64,000 nucleotides of DNA from QHXN01 sp032162705 (GCA_032162705.1 JAVRON010000103.1:8228-72227); one strand, 5' to 3'; numbered from the stretch's first letter, positions 53,464 to 62,003 are shown. Made by a program: numbers and translations. The notes: generated by a model not told the origin, from the sequence alone.

Positions 53464-54948
53464 ATGAGATTTTCACTCTCGGCTCGCGGCGCGGCGGCTG
53501 CGCTTTTCGTGTCGTGCCTTGCGCTGCCTGCGTTGGCACAGACGGGCGGCGCGCTGGAAGAGCGTTTGAGCAAGATAGAGCAGGCGACGGCGCAGGCGCA
53601 GAGCGCGGGTGATAACGCCTGGATGCTCGTGTGCGCGGCGCTCGTGCTGATGATGACGGGGCCCGGACTCGCGCTCTTCTATGGCGGGCTTGTGCGGAAG
53701 AAGAACGCGCTGGCGACGCTCATGCAGAGTTTCACGATGATGGCCGTGGTGACGGTCGTGTGGGCGATTTACGGCTACAGCCTCGCTTTCTCTGAGGGTA
53801 ACGCGGTGGTCGGCAGCTTCAGTCATCTATTCCTGCGCGGCGTCGGGGCCGAGCCGAACGCCGTTTATGCCGCGACCATCCCGCAGCAGACCTTCATGAT
53901 CTATCAACTGATGTTCGCCGTCATCACGCCCGCGCTCATCACGGGTGCGTTCGCCGAGCGGATGAAGTTCTCCGCGATGCTTCTGTTCATGACGCTCTGG
54001 GTGACGTTCATCTACCTGCCGCTGGCGCACATGGTCTGGGGTGCGGGCGGGCTTCTGAATGCCGCGCTGGGCGGTCGCGTCCCGACGCTCGACTTCGCGG
54101 GCGGCACGGTCGTGCATGTCAGCTCCGGCGTCTCGGCGCTCGTCTGCGCGCTCGTTTTAGGCAAGCGCATCGGATACCCGAAGCAGCCGATGCGACCGCA
54201 CAACCTGACGCTCTCGTTCGTCGGCGCGTGCCTGCTCTGGGTCGGCTGGTTCGGCTTCAACGCAGGGAGCGCGCTCGGCGCGAGCAGTCTCGCCACGAGC
54301 GCGTTCGTCACGACGCACTTCGCGAGCGCGGCGGCTGCGCTCGGCTGGATGGCAATCGAATGGGTGCGCTTAGGAAAGCCGACGGTGCTGGGCGCGATTT
54401 CGGGTGCGGTCGCAGGGCTTGTAGCGATAACGCCGGGCGCGGGCTTCGTAACGCCGATGGCCGCTCTTCTCGTCGGCGCGGCGGCAGGGCTGGTCTGCTA
54501 CCTGATGACTTCGGCTGCGAAGCGTCGGTTCGGCTACGACGACTCGCTCGATGTGTTCGGCATACACGGTGTGGGCGGGTGTCTCGGCGCGCTGCTGACG
54601 GGCGTGCTGGCAACGAGCGCGATCAACCCCGTCTTCAAGGATGCGGCGGGCCGTCCCGCGCCGGTTGGGCTGCTCGAAGGCAACGCCGCGCAACTGCTCA
54701 ACCAGCTTGCGGGTGTCGCGCTGGCTGCGATTATCGCGGGCGTCGGCTCGTACATCCTTCTCAAGTTAGTTGACGCGCTCGTGGGCCTGCGCGTGACGGA
54801 AGAGGATGAGATCACGGGGCTTGATCTGACGCAGCACGGCGAGGAGGCTTACGAGCTTGGTCTCGACCTCATCGGCGCACAAACGACGCGCGCGTTGCCG
54901 GGCGCGTCGGCGCAGAGGTCGCACGTCGCCGCGCACGTTTCAGACTAG
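53464..54948 (+). CDS. amtB: Ammonium transporter
   Basis: 494 residues from the ATG at 53464, preceded by GAAAGGAATATACGTCC. An N-terminal signal peptide (ALFVSCLALPALAQ), then a short coiled segment (LEERLSKIEQATAQAQ), then 11 TM helices. Pore histidines are in TVVHVSSGVSALVCALVLG and VFGIHGVGGCLGALLTG (twin-His). Also ALFYGGLVRKKNALATLMQS. Conducts ammonium under nitrogen limitation, blocked by PII. Its stop overlaps the convergent DAHP-synthase stop by 9 bp (54940-54948). Confidence 0.94.
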   Translation: MRFSLSARGAAAALFVSCLALPALAQTGGALEERLSKIEQATAQAQSAGDNAWMLVCAALVLMMTGPGLALFYGGLVRKKNALATLMQSFTMMAVVTVVWAIYGYSLAFSEGNAVVGSFSHLFLRGVGAEPNAVYAATIPQQTFMIYQLMFAVITPALITGAFAERMKFSAMLLFMTLWVTFIYLPLAHMVWGAGGLLNAALGGRVPTLDFAGGTVVHVSSGVSALVCALVLGKRIGYPKQPMRPHNLTLSFVGACLLWVGWFGFNAGSALGASSLATSAFVTTHFASAAAALGWMAIEWVRLGKPTVLGAISGAVAGLVAITPGAGFVTPMAALLVGAAAGLVCYLMTSAAKRRFGYDDSLDVFGIHGVGGCLGALLTGVLATSAINPVFKDAAGRPAPVGLLEGNAAQLLNQLAGVALAAIIAGVGSYILLKLVDALVGLRVTEEDEITGLDLTQHGEEAYELGLDLIGAQTTRALPGASAQRSHVAAHVSD

Positions 54949-56019
54949 CTCGCACGTCTCTTCGTATTTCGCGTCGGGCATGTCATCTCTTTCCCACGGC
55001 GTCGTAATCGGGCGAGCGACTTTTCGCGCAGGCTCCGTGAAGCTCTCCATCATTCGCGCGAAGCCTTCGAGGTCGAGCGACTGCGGGCCGTCCGAAAGCG
55101 CACGCTCAGGGCAGGGATGGACTTCGACCATCAATCCGTCCGCACCGATGGCGAGCGCCGCGCGCGACGCTGAAGGGACGAGGTCGCGGCGGCCCGTGGC
55201 GTGCGACGGGTCAACGATGACGGGCAGGTGCGAGACTTCACGCACGAGCGCGACTGCGGCGAGGTCGAGCGTGTTGCGCGTCTCGGTCTCGAAGGTCTTG
55301 ATGCCGCGTTCGCAAAGAACAACGTCGGGATTCCCGCCCGCGAGCAAGTATTCCGCCGCCAGCAGCCACTCCTTGATCGTCGCCGAAGGGCCCCGCTTCA
55401 GAAGCACGGGGCGCGGCGTCCGCGCGAGCCGCCGCAGCAGCGCGAAGTTCTGCATGTTGCGCGCGCCGACCTGAAGCATGTCCGAGTGCTCCGCGACCAG
55501 CTCGACATCCGTCTCGCTCATCACCTCCGTGACGACGGGCAGCCCCGTCTCGCGTCCGGCCTCTTGCAGAAGTCGCAGCGCATCAAGCCCGAGTCCCTGA
55601 AAATCGTATGGCGAGGTGCGCGGCTTGTACGCGCCGCCGCGCAGCATCGAAGCGCCCGCGAGCCTGATTGCGCGCGCCGTCTCGAACAACTGCTCGCGCG
55701 ACTCGACCGAGCACGGGCCTGCGATGACAACGGCTTCAGGCCCGCCTATCGGCACGCCGCCCACGCACACAATCGTGCGCTCCGACCTCAGCTCGCGGCT
55801 GACGAGCTTGTACGGCTGCGCGATGGGCACGACCGACTCGACGCCGGGCGCGGCCCTGAGTGCCTCGATCTCGTTGCGGCGACCGTTGCTGCCTACCGCG
55901 CCGATGACCGTACGCGATGCGCCGCGGATGACGTGCGCCTGATAGCCGCACTCGTTGACGCGCTCGACGACATGATTCACTTCTTCCTCTGAAGCGTGTG
56001 TTGACATTGTGATGACCAT
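54940..56019 (-). CDS. aroF: 3-deoxy-7-phosphoheptulonate synthase (with ferredoxin-like domain)
   Basis: 359 residues; AAAGGAGAG lies 11 nt before the ATG at 56019. Residues 1-70 form a ferredoxin-like regulatory domain (VNHVVERVNECGYQAHVIRG), as in Thermotoga and Bacillus-type DAHP synthases. The barrel then has VVIAGPCSVESREQLFETAR, RGGAYKPRTSPYDFQGLG, VLLKRGPSATIKEWLLAAEY and LPVIVDPSHATGRRDLV. First step of aromatic synthesis. It is last in the operon with chorismate mutase and prephenate dehydratase, so total flux to Phe is coupled; regulation may be through the leader upstream of the operon. Confidence 0.92.
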   Translation of the reverse strand: MVITMSTHASEEEVNHVVERVNECGYQAHVIRGASRTVIGAVGSNGRRNEIEALRAAPGVESVVPIAQPYKLVSRELRSERTIVCVGGVPIGGPEAVVIAGPCSVESREQLFETARAIRLAGASMLRGGAYKPRTSPYDFQGLGLDALRLLQEAGRETGLPVVTEVMSETDVELVAEHSDMLQVGARNMQNFALLRRLARTPRPVLLKRGPSATIKEWLLAAEYLLAGGNPDVVLCERGIKTFETETRNTLDLAAVALVREVSHLPVIVDPSHATGRRDLVPSASRAALAIGADGLMVEVHPCPERALSDGPQSLDLEGFARMMESFTEPARKVARPITTPWERDDMPDAKYEETCELV

Positions 56020-56045
56020 AAACGAAAAGCCTCTCCTTTAAAATT

Positions 56046-56921
56046 TCAGTCGTGTGTGATCTCAAGTTCGGCGACGCTTGCACGCGCCGAAGCGTAGCAG
56101 CCGAGCAGTCGCAACTCTTCCGTCTGCTGTCGCAGCTCGGCCAGAGCCTCGGCGACGCGCGGCTCGTCCGTCGTGGCCTGAAGGTCAAGGTAGAAACGGT
56201 ACTGCCACGGCTCGCCCCGGACGGGACGGCTCTCGATCTTGAGCAGGTCTATCCTGCGGCGCGCGAGCGGCTCAAGCGCAGCGTAGAGCGCGCCCGGCTT
56301 GTGCCGCAGACGCATCACGAGCGAGAGCTTGTCGGCGTGCTCGTCTTTGCGCGGCGTCGGGGAGAGCAGAAGGAAGCGCGTGTAGTTCTCGCTGTGATCT
56401 TCCAGACGCTCGCGCAGGACAGTGCCGCCGTAGAGCCGCGCGGCTCGCTCGCTCGCGATTGCGGCGCGCGTCGGGTCGCCAAGCTCGACGACGCGGCGCG
56501 CGCTGGCGGCAGTGTCGTCGCTCGCTACGCGACGGATGTGCGGGTTTGCGGCGAAGAAACGTTCGCACTGTGCGAGCGCGACCGGGTGCGACTCGACTGT
56601 GCGGACGGACTCAAGCGTCGCGCACGCACAGCCGACGAGATTGTGCCTGATGGGGCGTATGACTTCCGCCGTGATGTTGAGACTACTTTCGACGAGAAGG
56701 TCGTAGGTCTGATGAACCGTCCCTGCGAGGCTGTTCTCGACGGGAGCGAGCGCGAAGTCCGCGACGTCCTCAACGACCGCGCTGAAGAGCGACTCGAAAG
56801 TCGGACGCGGGACGGGACGGACGCGCTCGCCTAAGAGCGCGAACGCCGCCTCTTCGCTGAACGCCCCGCGCTCGCCTTGAAACGCGACGCGCGGCGCTTC
56901 GATTGTGGAGTCGTCGCTCAA
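56046..56921 (-). CDS. pheA: Prephenate dehydratase
   Basis: 291 residues. PDT domain: VAFQGERGAFSEEAAFALLG, FALAPVENSLAGTVHQTYDL, then DHSENYTRFLLLSP (the catalytic Thr-Arg-Phe) and a C-terminal ACT domain with KPGALYAALEPLARRRIDLL and the Phe-binding ESRPVRGEPWQYRFYLD. Converts prephenate to phenylpyruvate, feedback-inhibited by Phe. Start overlaps the chorismate mutase stop (56918-56921, ATGA), equivalent to a split version of the fused P-protein. Confidence 0.94.
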   Translation of the reverse strand: MSDDSTIEAPRVAFQGERGAFSEEAAFALLGERVRPVPRPTFESLFSAVVEDVADFALAPVENSLAGTVHQTYDLLVESSLNITAEVIRPIRHNLVGCACATLESVRTVESHPVALAQCERFFAANPHIRRVASDDTAASARRVVELGDPTRAAIASERAARLYGGTVLRERLEDHSENYTRFLLLSPTPRKDEHADKLSLVMRLRHKPGALYAALEPLARRRIDLLKIESRPVRGEPWQYRFYLDLQATTDEPRVAEALAELRQQTEELRLLGCYASARASVAELEITHD

Positions 56922-57214
56922 AGCACACCCTCCCAGAGACCCGCGTCCTGCGTCTCGCCGCGCGCTTCGACGCGCCGGGATTCGCGTATGACGCGGCGGA
57001 AGATTCGGGCGACCGCGCCCTCGTCGAGGGGCCCTCGGTTGTCGCGGCAGGCACGCGCGATCACGTCACGTTCGCGCCCCGCGTCGTAGAGCGGCAACCC
57101 CGCATGCCGCTTGAGCGCGCCTATCTGAGCGGCGAGACTCGCGCGCCTGTTCAGCAGGCGAAGTAGTTCTCCATCAATCTCGTCAATCTGCGCTCGCCAG
57201 TCTTCTATACTCAT
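56918..57214 (-). CDS. Chorismate mutase (AroQ type)
   Basis: 98 residues, typical of the monofunctional AroQ domain. Helical with the active-site Arg/Lys pattern: IDEIDGELLRLLNRRASLAA, QIGALKRHAGLPLYD, GRERDVIARACRDNRG. First gene of the operon, 36 bp after the U-tract of a rho-independent terminator and 131 bp after the stop of a Phe-rich leader ORF. GAGGAGACCGAGCAG before the ATG gives a good ribosome binding site. Confidence 0.9.
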   Translation of the reverse strand: MSIEDWRAQIDEIDGELLRLLNRRASLAAQIGALKRHAGLPLYDAGRERDVIARACRDNRGPLDEGAVARIFRRVIRESRRVEARGETQDAGLWEGVL

Positions 57215-57249
57215 CTGCTCGGTCTCCTCGGCCCACGGCGGCCAAAGCT

Positions 57250-57299
57250 AAAACAAAAAGAGCCGGCCACGATCTCCTTTCGGGAAGTCGTGGCCGGCT
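57250..57299 (-). terminator. Rho-independent terminator in the Phe operon leader
   Basis: On the minus strand AGCCGGCCACGA (57299-57288) pairs perfectly with TCGTGGCCGGCT (57272-57261), a 12-bp GC-rich stem with a 15-nt loop, followed by CTTTTTGTTTT. It lies between the Phe-rich leader ORF and the chorismate mutase start, the position of an attenuator. Confidence 0.88.
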
Positions 57300-57345
57300 G
57301 TGGATGAAAACTTTTTGCGGCGTCCGGGTCTAAATCAAACTCACC

Positions 57346-57435
57346 TCAACACGCGCACGCTTTCGCCACGAGCCGCCCCTCCCCGAAGGAGAAGCGGAAC
57401 GTAAAAGCGAAATAAAAGAAGCGAGTTTCGTGCAT
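57346..57435 (-). CDS. Phe-rich leader peptide of the phenylalanine operon
   Basis: A 29-codon ORF (ATG 57435-57433, TGA 57348-57346) whose first 17 residues read MHETRFFYFAFTFRFSF: seven Phe and one Tyr in codons 6-17. It recalls E. coli PheL ([15 protein letters not shown]) in pattern. Downstream, codons Leu-Val-Ala contain TCGTGGC (57371-57365), identical to the first seven bases of the terminator's 3' strand, so it can pair with GCCACGA of the 5' strand and prevent the terminator. Stalling at Phe codons would leave this segment free. No strong ribosome binding site precedes the ATG; an in-frame TTG at 57453 is an alternative start. Unrelated to the AGGCAAA hairpins. Confidence 0.8.
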   Translation of the reverse strand: MHETRFFYFAFTFRFSFGEGRLVAKACAC

Positions 57436-57713
57436 CGAGTTTGAGCCGACCAACTTTTGCGGCCCGAATCGGGGCGGCGTCGCCATCTTCGCAAGCCGTC
57501 GTCGGCGTGTCAACACGAAAATCACCGACCAGCCACGGTATCAATAGAATCAATCAGGTCATAAAAATTATGAACTCGCCTTTTTCACCTCTCCTCCATA
57601 GAATCATCGTTTTTCATGTGTGACGACCAAGAGATAGGAAAGGGCGCGGCCGGCGCGCTTTTTTGAGAAGTTGAAGGCGGGAGCGAGCAGGGCGGAGACG
57701 GGAGACGAAGCGG
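57436..57713. other. Divergent gap between the Phe operon leader and the ROK gene
   Basis: Apart from the candidate minus-strand promoter, it holds AT-rich sequence (57530-57620) likely to contain promoters for both directions, and GCGCGGCCGGCGCGC followed by TTTTTT at 57646-57666 on the plus strand. The latter looks like a short terminator 50 bp before the ROK start, perhaps a second leader control; the stem is only 5 bp. No gene seen. Confidence 0.4.
57485..57513 (-). promoter_or_regulatory. Candidate promoter of the Phe operon leader
   Basis: A consensus -35 TTGACA lies at 57513-57508 on the minus strand. With a 17-bp spacer the -10 would be GAAGAT (57490-57485), which is weak. The start site would be about 40 nt before the leader ORF. 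Only the -35 is convincing. Confidence 0.35.
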
Positions 57714-58937
57714 ATGTTGATGAGCGAGAGAGTGATGACGGTCGGCTACACAGGCGGCTCGACCCGCAGCCTTCTGAGACTTGTGCGTGCCCGGCAGCCT
57801 ATCTCACGCGCGGAACTGGCGCGTCAGCTCGGCATCGAGCGCAGCACCGTGACGGACATCGTCAAGCCTCTAATCAACAGCCGCGTCTTGCGCGAGACGG
57901 AGCCGCTCGGCTCGCCGATAGCCAGAAGCAGTGGCAGGCCCGGCCTGGGACTTGTGCTGAATACGCGCGATGAGTTCTTCATCGGCGTTAACATCGGCGT
58001 CAGGCGTAGCCATATAGGCGCGGTGACGGTGGACGGGCGCGTCATCGCGGAAGAGGTCTTCGACACGCCCGGCGATGCTAGAGAAGCGCTCCGGCTTGTG
58101 CGTTCGAGCGTCCTCGGTCTCTGCGCACGCGCCGGGGGCGGCAGCCTCTCCGTCATCGGTGTTAGCGTCCCAGGCCCGACGTGCGCCGAGCGCAGGCGTT
58201 TGTTGTACGCGCCGCACCTCGGCTGGCGCGATGTTGCAATCGCCGACGCTCTGCAAGGGTTGGGTGTGGAAGATGAGGGCGACTTGGCGGATATGCCTGT
58301 CATCGTCGAGAACGACGCGACCGCGGCGGCCATGTTCGAGGCTTGCACGCGGCTCTCCAAGGAGACGCGCGAGGAGTGGCGCAACTTCGCACTTGTGCGC
58401 GCCGGGACGGGGATAGGCGTCGGGCTTGTGCTCGACGGCGAAGTTTATCGCGGCGCGGGCGCGAACGGCGGTTGGGCCGGCGAGTTCGGCCATATGACAA
58501 TCGTGGCGGACGGCAAGGCGTGCCCGTGCGGCAACCGGGGCTGCTGGGAGCGCTATGCGTCGGCTTCGAGCGCGGCCTTGCTCTACACGGGCGACCGTGC
58601 CGCCGCCCGAAGCAGCGCGCCGAGATTCATCGAGATAGTCGCGCGCGCCGGGTCAGGTGAGCGGCGAGCGCAGGCGACGCTTGAACAGGTAGGTCACTAC
58701 CTCGGCATCGGCGTCGCCAACGTAATGAGTGGTCTGGGCGTGTCGCGCGTGGTCGTCTCCGGGCGCGTCGTGCATGGATGGAAGTTCATGCGCGAGGCTC
58801 TTCAGAAGGCCGTCAGAAGATCAATGGCGGGACGGCTGGCGCAATGGTCAGTCGTGGCGGGCAAGGCGACGGGCGCGGGACTTGGCGGAGCGATTGAAGT
58901 CGCGGTAGATCAATACTGGAAACACCTGGCGGGTTGA
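57714..58937 (+). CDS. ROK family transcriptional regulator / sugar kinase-like
   Basis: 407 residues. N-terminal winged HTH (LVRARQPISRAELARQLGIE, RSTVTDIVKPLINSRVLRE), then a ROK kinase-fold domain: VNIGVRRSHIGAVTVDGRV, VIGVSVPGP, VENDATAAAMFEACTRL, RAGTGIGVGLVLDGEVYRGA and the ROK Zn-site CPCGNRGCWERYAS. Probably a sugar- or aminosugar-responsive repressor (NagC/Mlc/XylR type). No sugar operon is visible in the window. GGGAGACGAAGCGG precedes the ATG. Confidence 0.9.
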   Translation: MLMSERVMTVGYTGGSTRSLLRLVRARQPISRAELARQLGIERSTVTDIVKPLINSRVLRETEPLGSPIARSSGRPGLGLVLNTRDEFFIGVNIGVRRSHIGAVTVDGRVIAEEVFDTPGDAREALRLVRSSVLGLCARAGGGSLSVIGVSVPGPTCAERRRLLYAPHLGWRDVAIADALQGLGVEDEGDLADMPVIVENDATAAAMFEACTRLSKETREEWRNFALVRAGTGIGVGLVLDGEVYRGAGANGGWAGEFGHMTIVADGKACPCGNRGCWERYASASSAALLYTGDRAAARSSAPRFIEIVARAGSGERRAQATLEQVGHYLGIGVANVMSGLGVSRVVVSGRVVHGWKFMREALQKAVRRSMAGRLAQWSVVAGKATGAGLGGAIEVAVDQYWKHLAG

Positions 58938-59002
58938 AAGTATTCCGGAAGGGAATTGAGCGCGCACGATTTTGTCGTTCAAGTAAGTTAGCACTACCTC
59001 TG

Positions 59003-60469
59003 TCAGCTCTCGTCAACGGGTGTCAACAGACTCGTAGTGAGCGGGAGGCGAATCTCGACGACGAACCCGCCGCCCGAGACGTTCGCCGCCGAGATGTTGC
59101 CTTCGTGCAGGCTGACGGCGCGCTGGGTGATGGCAAGCCCGAGTCCCGCTCCGCCCGTCTCGCGCGTGCGCGAATCGTCCACGCGGTAGAAGGGGCGAAA
59201 GATTTCCGCGAGCGACTCTTCGGGGACGCCCGAGCCTTCGTCGCGTACGCTGAGCACAGCTTCGCCGCCTTCATCTCCGCGGCGACAGTGGAGCGAGACT
59301 TTGACCGCCGTCCCTTCCGGCGTGTGGCGGACGGCGTTGCGGACGACGTTCTCGAAGGCACTTCTGAGCAGCGCGTGCGTGCCCACCGTCTCACACTCAT
59401 CGCACTCGATTGTCTCCACCGAGCGGTTCTGGCCGCGCGCCTCGAAGTCCGCATCCTCATCCACCTCGCGCACGAGCGCGGCGAGGTCAACCGGATGCCT
59501 CTGCATCCCGTCCGCACCCGCTTCCCAGCGCGAGAGCGAGAGCAGTTGTCCGATCATCTCGTTGAGACGGCCAGACTCGCGTTCAATGCGCGCGAGGTGT
59601 ACAGCCGCTTCCGGCCCCGTACGTTTACGCAGTAGGTCGAGCGCGACGCCGAGGCGGGCCAGAGGAGAGCGCAGCTCATGCGAGATGTCGCGCAGCAGAC
59701 GCTGTTGTGCGTTCATCAGCGCCTCGACCTGCGCCGCCATCGCGTCGAAGTCACGGCCCATGTCGGCCAGCTCGTCGCGGCGATGCCCGAGCGCCGGCAT
59801 GACGCGCGCCGAGAGGTCGCCGCCCGCCACTCGTCGCGTCACCGCGCGGAGCTTGACGACTGGCGAGGCGATGTAGCGCGCCAGCAGATAGCTGAGAAGC
59901 CCTGCGGTCAGAATCACCGCAAGGAGGCGCGAAGCAAACGCCGCCGTGCTTTCGCCGAGCAGGAAGTTGAACGGGCCGGGCGGTCTGGGCAGGCCGGGCA
60001 GCCCATTCTGCCTGTACAACTCGGATGGCCCCGAAGGCCCGAACGGGAACGTTGCGACGAATACATAGAGGCCACCGTCGCGTGCGGGAATCGGGTTCGC
60101 TTCATAGATCAACTTGCCCGCCAGCCTCGTTACCGGACTGCCGGTGCGTGCGGCCTGGCTTATCACCTCCTTCTCGTCCGGCGTGAACTCTCTGCCAGCC
60201 AGCTCCGTCCCGCGCGCGTCGAAAAGGTGTGCGCGGATGCCCGCGTCGCGCTCCACGTGATTCAGGAAAGAGTTGAGCGCCGCAGGGCCTTCGCCCTCGA
60301 AAGTCTCGACGGCGTTGCGGGAGTAGGCCCACATGATGCCGTTGATGAACTGCGGTGGGCGCGGCCCGCGCGCAGTGCTCGTCAGGTAAGACGTGGCGGC
60401 AAACGCCCCGATGACGAGGATCATAGCGAACCAGAACCAGAGAAAGACTTTTAAGAAAAGACTACGCAA
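59003..60469 (-). CDS. cpxA: CpxA-like envelope-stress sensor kinase
   Basis: 488 residues. TM1 (LFLKVFLWFWFAMILVIGAF), a periplasmic sensor of about 140 residues, TM2 (LLAVILTAGLLSYLLARYI), HAMP (GGDLSARVMPALGHRRDELA), phosphoacceptor RDISHELRSPLARLGVALDL, N-box NVVRNAVRHTPEG, and IFRPFYRVDDSRTRETGGAG plus LGLAITQRAV. These match E. coli CpxA unusually well (ISHELRTPLTRLQ and IFRPFYRTDEARDRESGGTG). It follows cpxR on the same strand after 42 bp. Expected to sense periplasmic misfolding and phosphorylate CpxR. Confidence 0.85.
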   Translation of the reverse strand: MRSLFLKVFLWFWFAMILVIGAFAATSYLTSTARGPRPPQFINGIMWAYSRNAVETFEGEGPAALNSFLNHVERDAGIRAHLFDARGTELAGREFTPDEKEVISQAARTGSPVTRLAGKLIYEANPIPARDGGLYVFVATFPFGPSGPSELYRQNGLPGLPRPPGPFNFLLGESTAAFASRLLAVILTAGLLSYLLARYIASPVVKLRAVTRRVAGGDLSARVMPALGHRRDELADMGRDFDAMAAQVEALMNAQQRLLRDISHELRSPLARLGVALDLLRKRTGPEAAVHLARIERESGRLNEMIGQLLSLSRWEAGADGMQRHPVDLAALVREVDEDADFEARGQNRSVETIECDECETVGTHALLRSAFENVVRNAVRHTPEGTAVKVSLHCRRGDEGGEAVLSVRDEGSGVPEESLAEIFRPFYRVDDSRTRETGGAGLGLAITQRAVSLHEGNISAANVSGGGFVVEIRLPLTTSLLTPVDES

Positions 60470-60511
60470 ACCTTCAATCCCTCCCGGATGTCTGCCACGT
60501 CCATCCGCCGC

Positions 60512-61249
60512 TCACGCGCCCTCGACCTTCTCCACCGGACGCGCGTAGATGTAGCCGACGCCGCGCACCGTCTTGATCCGCTCTATCTCGCCCGTGCGGG
60601 GGCCGAGCTTCTTGCGAAGGTGGCTGACATGCATGTCGATGCTACGGTCGAAGACGGAGAGTTCACGCCCCAAAGCCGAGCGCACCAGCTCGTCCCGTTT
60701 CAAAACGCGGCCCGCCGATGAGAGGAGCAGGACGAGGATTTCGTACTCGACGTTTGTCAGTTCTACGGATGCGCCCGCGCGCCTGACGTGACGCGTGCCC
60801 GTGTCTATCTCCACATCGCCGACCTCGATGCGATCCGGTAAGGACTTATCTGCTGTGCCTGCCGTCGTCGCCTCCATCCCTCTCGACCTGACGCGGCGCA
60901 AGATGGCGTTGATGCGTGCGACCAGCTCGCGCGGGTTGAAGGGCTTCGGCAGGTAGTCGTCCGCGCCGATCTCAAGGCCGACGATGCGGTCAACGTCCTC
61001 GCCGCGCGCGGTGAGCATCAAGACGGGGATGCGCGAGCCTTCGGCTCTCAGGCGGCGCAGCACCTCAAAGCCGTTCATGCCCGGCATCATCACGTCGAGC
61101 ACGACGAGCGAGTGCTCGCCCGAAAGGGCGCGTTCAAGTCCCCGCTCGCTTCTGTTTGACACCTCGACGCGGAAGCCCTCGCCGTCGAGTAGTTCGCCGA
61201 CCAACTCGGTCAACTCACTGTCGTCATCCACAATCAACACGCTTTCCAT
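60512..61249 (-). CDS. cpxR: CpxR-like OmpR-family response regulator
   Basis: 245 residues from the ATG at 61249 (GGGAGAGG 8 nt upstream; a GTG at 61258 is possible). The receiver is very close to E. coli CpxR: LIVDDDSELTELVGELLDGE, VVLDVMMPGMNGFEVL and LTARGEDVDRIVGLEIGADD followed by YLPKPFNPRELVARINAILR. The DNA-binding winged helix is at about residues 150-240 (LTNVEYEILVLLLSSAGRVL, DMHVSHLRKKLGP, VRGVGYIYARP). Divergent from the Spy/CpxP-like gene, with CpxR-type boxes in between, the same arrangement as enterobacterial cpxRA-cpxP. Confidence 0.87.
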   Translation of the reverse strand: MESVLIVDDDSELTELVGELLDGEGFRVEVSNRSERGLERALSGEHSLVVLDVMMPGMNGFEVLRRLRAEGSRIPVLMLTARGEDVDRIVGLEIGADDYLPKPFNPRELVARINAILRRVRSRGMEATTAGTADKSLPDRIEVGDVEIDTGTRHVRRAGASVELTNVEYEILVLLLSSAGRVLKRDELVRSALGRELSVFDRSIDMHVSHLRKKLGPRTGEIERIKTVRGVGYIYARPVEKVEGA

Positions 61250-61326
61250 CAACACCACCTCTCCCGGCGCGCGCCGCGCGCAGCAGACAAGCGACGCATT
61301 TTATCTCATCAGCGTCTCAGCCGTCC

Positions 61327-61394
61327 GTAAAGAAATGTCAGCCGCGACCCGGCGTAATTGACAAAACTTTACACGACATTGACCGACTCTTTAC
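61327..61394. promoter_or_regulatory. CpxR-type boxes between cpxR and the Spy-like gene
   Basis: Read on the minus strand, GTAAA-N5-GTCAA lies at 61372-61358 and GTAAA-N6-GTCAA at 61394-61379, 21-22 bp apart. A third, GTAAAGAAATGTCAG, is at 61327-61341 on the plus strand, nearer cpxR. The consensus CpxR box is GTAAA-N5-GTAAA. Confidence 0.7.
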
Positions 61395-61484
61395 GTCGTC
61401 GCCCGCCGTCTTCTCGTATATTGCGGGCAGTGAGAGAAGGGCTGCTTCACGGGAAGCATATTTTTGGGTTGAGAGGATACAGAG

Positions 61485-62003
61485 ATGAGATTGACGAAAA
61501 CGAGATTGATCGTAGGAGTGCTGGCGCTCGCCACCGGCTTGATGCTAACGGCCGTCGGGTTCGCGCGCCAGGATGGGCCGCACGGCTTTGGCGGGCCGCC
61601 GCCGGGAGGCCACGGGCGTGGCGGGCCGCACGGCGGCGGTGGCGGCCTCGGCCCGCTGGCGCGCGACCTCAACCTGACGGACGCGCAGAAGGCGCAGGTC
61701 AAGCAAATCACGGACAGCTTCGAGGCGAGCACGAAGCCGCTCCGCGAACAGTTGTTCAAGGCGGGCGGCGGCGGGCAGCTTGAAGGACTGACGGATACGT
61801 TCGACGAGGCATCGGTGCGCGCCGCGGCGCAGGCGAGAGCCGCCGTCGAGGTCGAGCTGGAGGTGGCGCATGCGCGAATGATGTCGCAGGTCTATGCGCT
61901 CCTCACGGCGGAGCAGAAAACGAAGCTGGCAGAACTGCGGCAGCAGTTTGAGCAGAGGCGACCGGGGCCGCCGCCAGCCGAGGACGTGCCCAACGGCAGG
62001 TAA
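61485..62003 (+). CDS. Spy/CpxP-like periplasmic LTxxQ protein
   Basis: 172 residues. Signal peptide LIVGVLALATGLMLTAVGFA; a Gly/Pro/His-rich stretch (HGFGGPPPGGHGRGGPHGG) perhaps metal-binding; then an all-helical body with the paired LTxxQ motifs LTDAQKAQVKQITDSFEAS and LTAEQKTKLAELRQQFEQR. Spy and CpxP are periplasmic chaperones induced by the Cpx system; the same boxes precede this gene. AGAGGATACAGAG precedes the ATG. A terminator follows at 62065-62092. Confidence 0.87.
   Translation: MRLTKTRLIVGVLALATGLMLTAVGFARQDGPHGFGGPPPGGHGRGGPHGGGGGLGPLARDLNLTDAQKAQVKQITDSFEASTKPLREQLFKAGGGGQLEGLTDTFDEASVRAAAQARAAVEVELEVAHARMMSQVYALLTAEQKTKLAELRQQFEQRRPGPPPAEDVPNGR

Noticed and set aside
57341..57553. 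70-codon minus-strand frame overlapping the Phe leader
   Set aside because: Different frame from the Phe-rich leader, no recognisable family, no ribosome binding site, runs past the leader region without hydrophobic or domain features.
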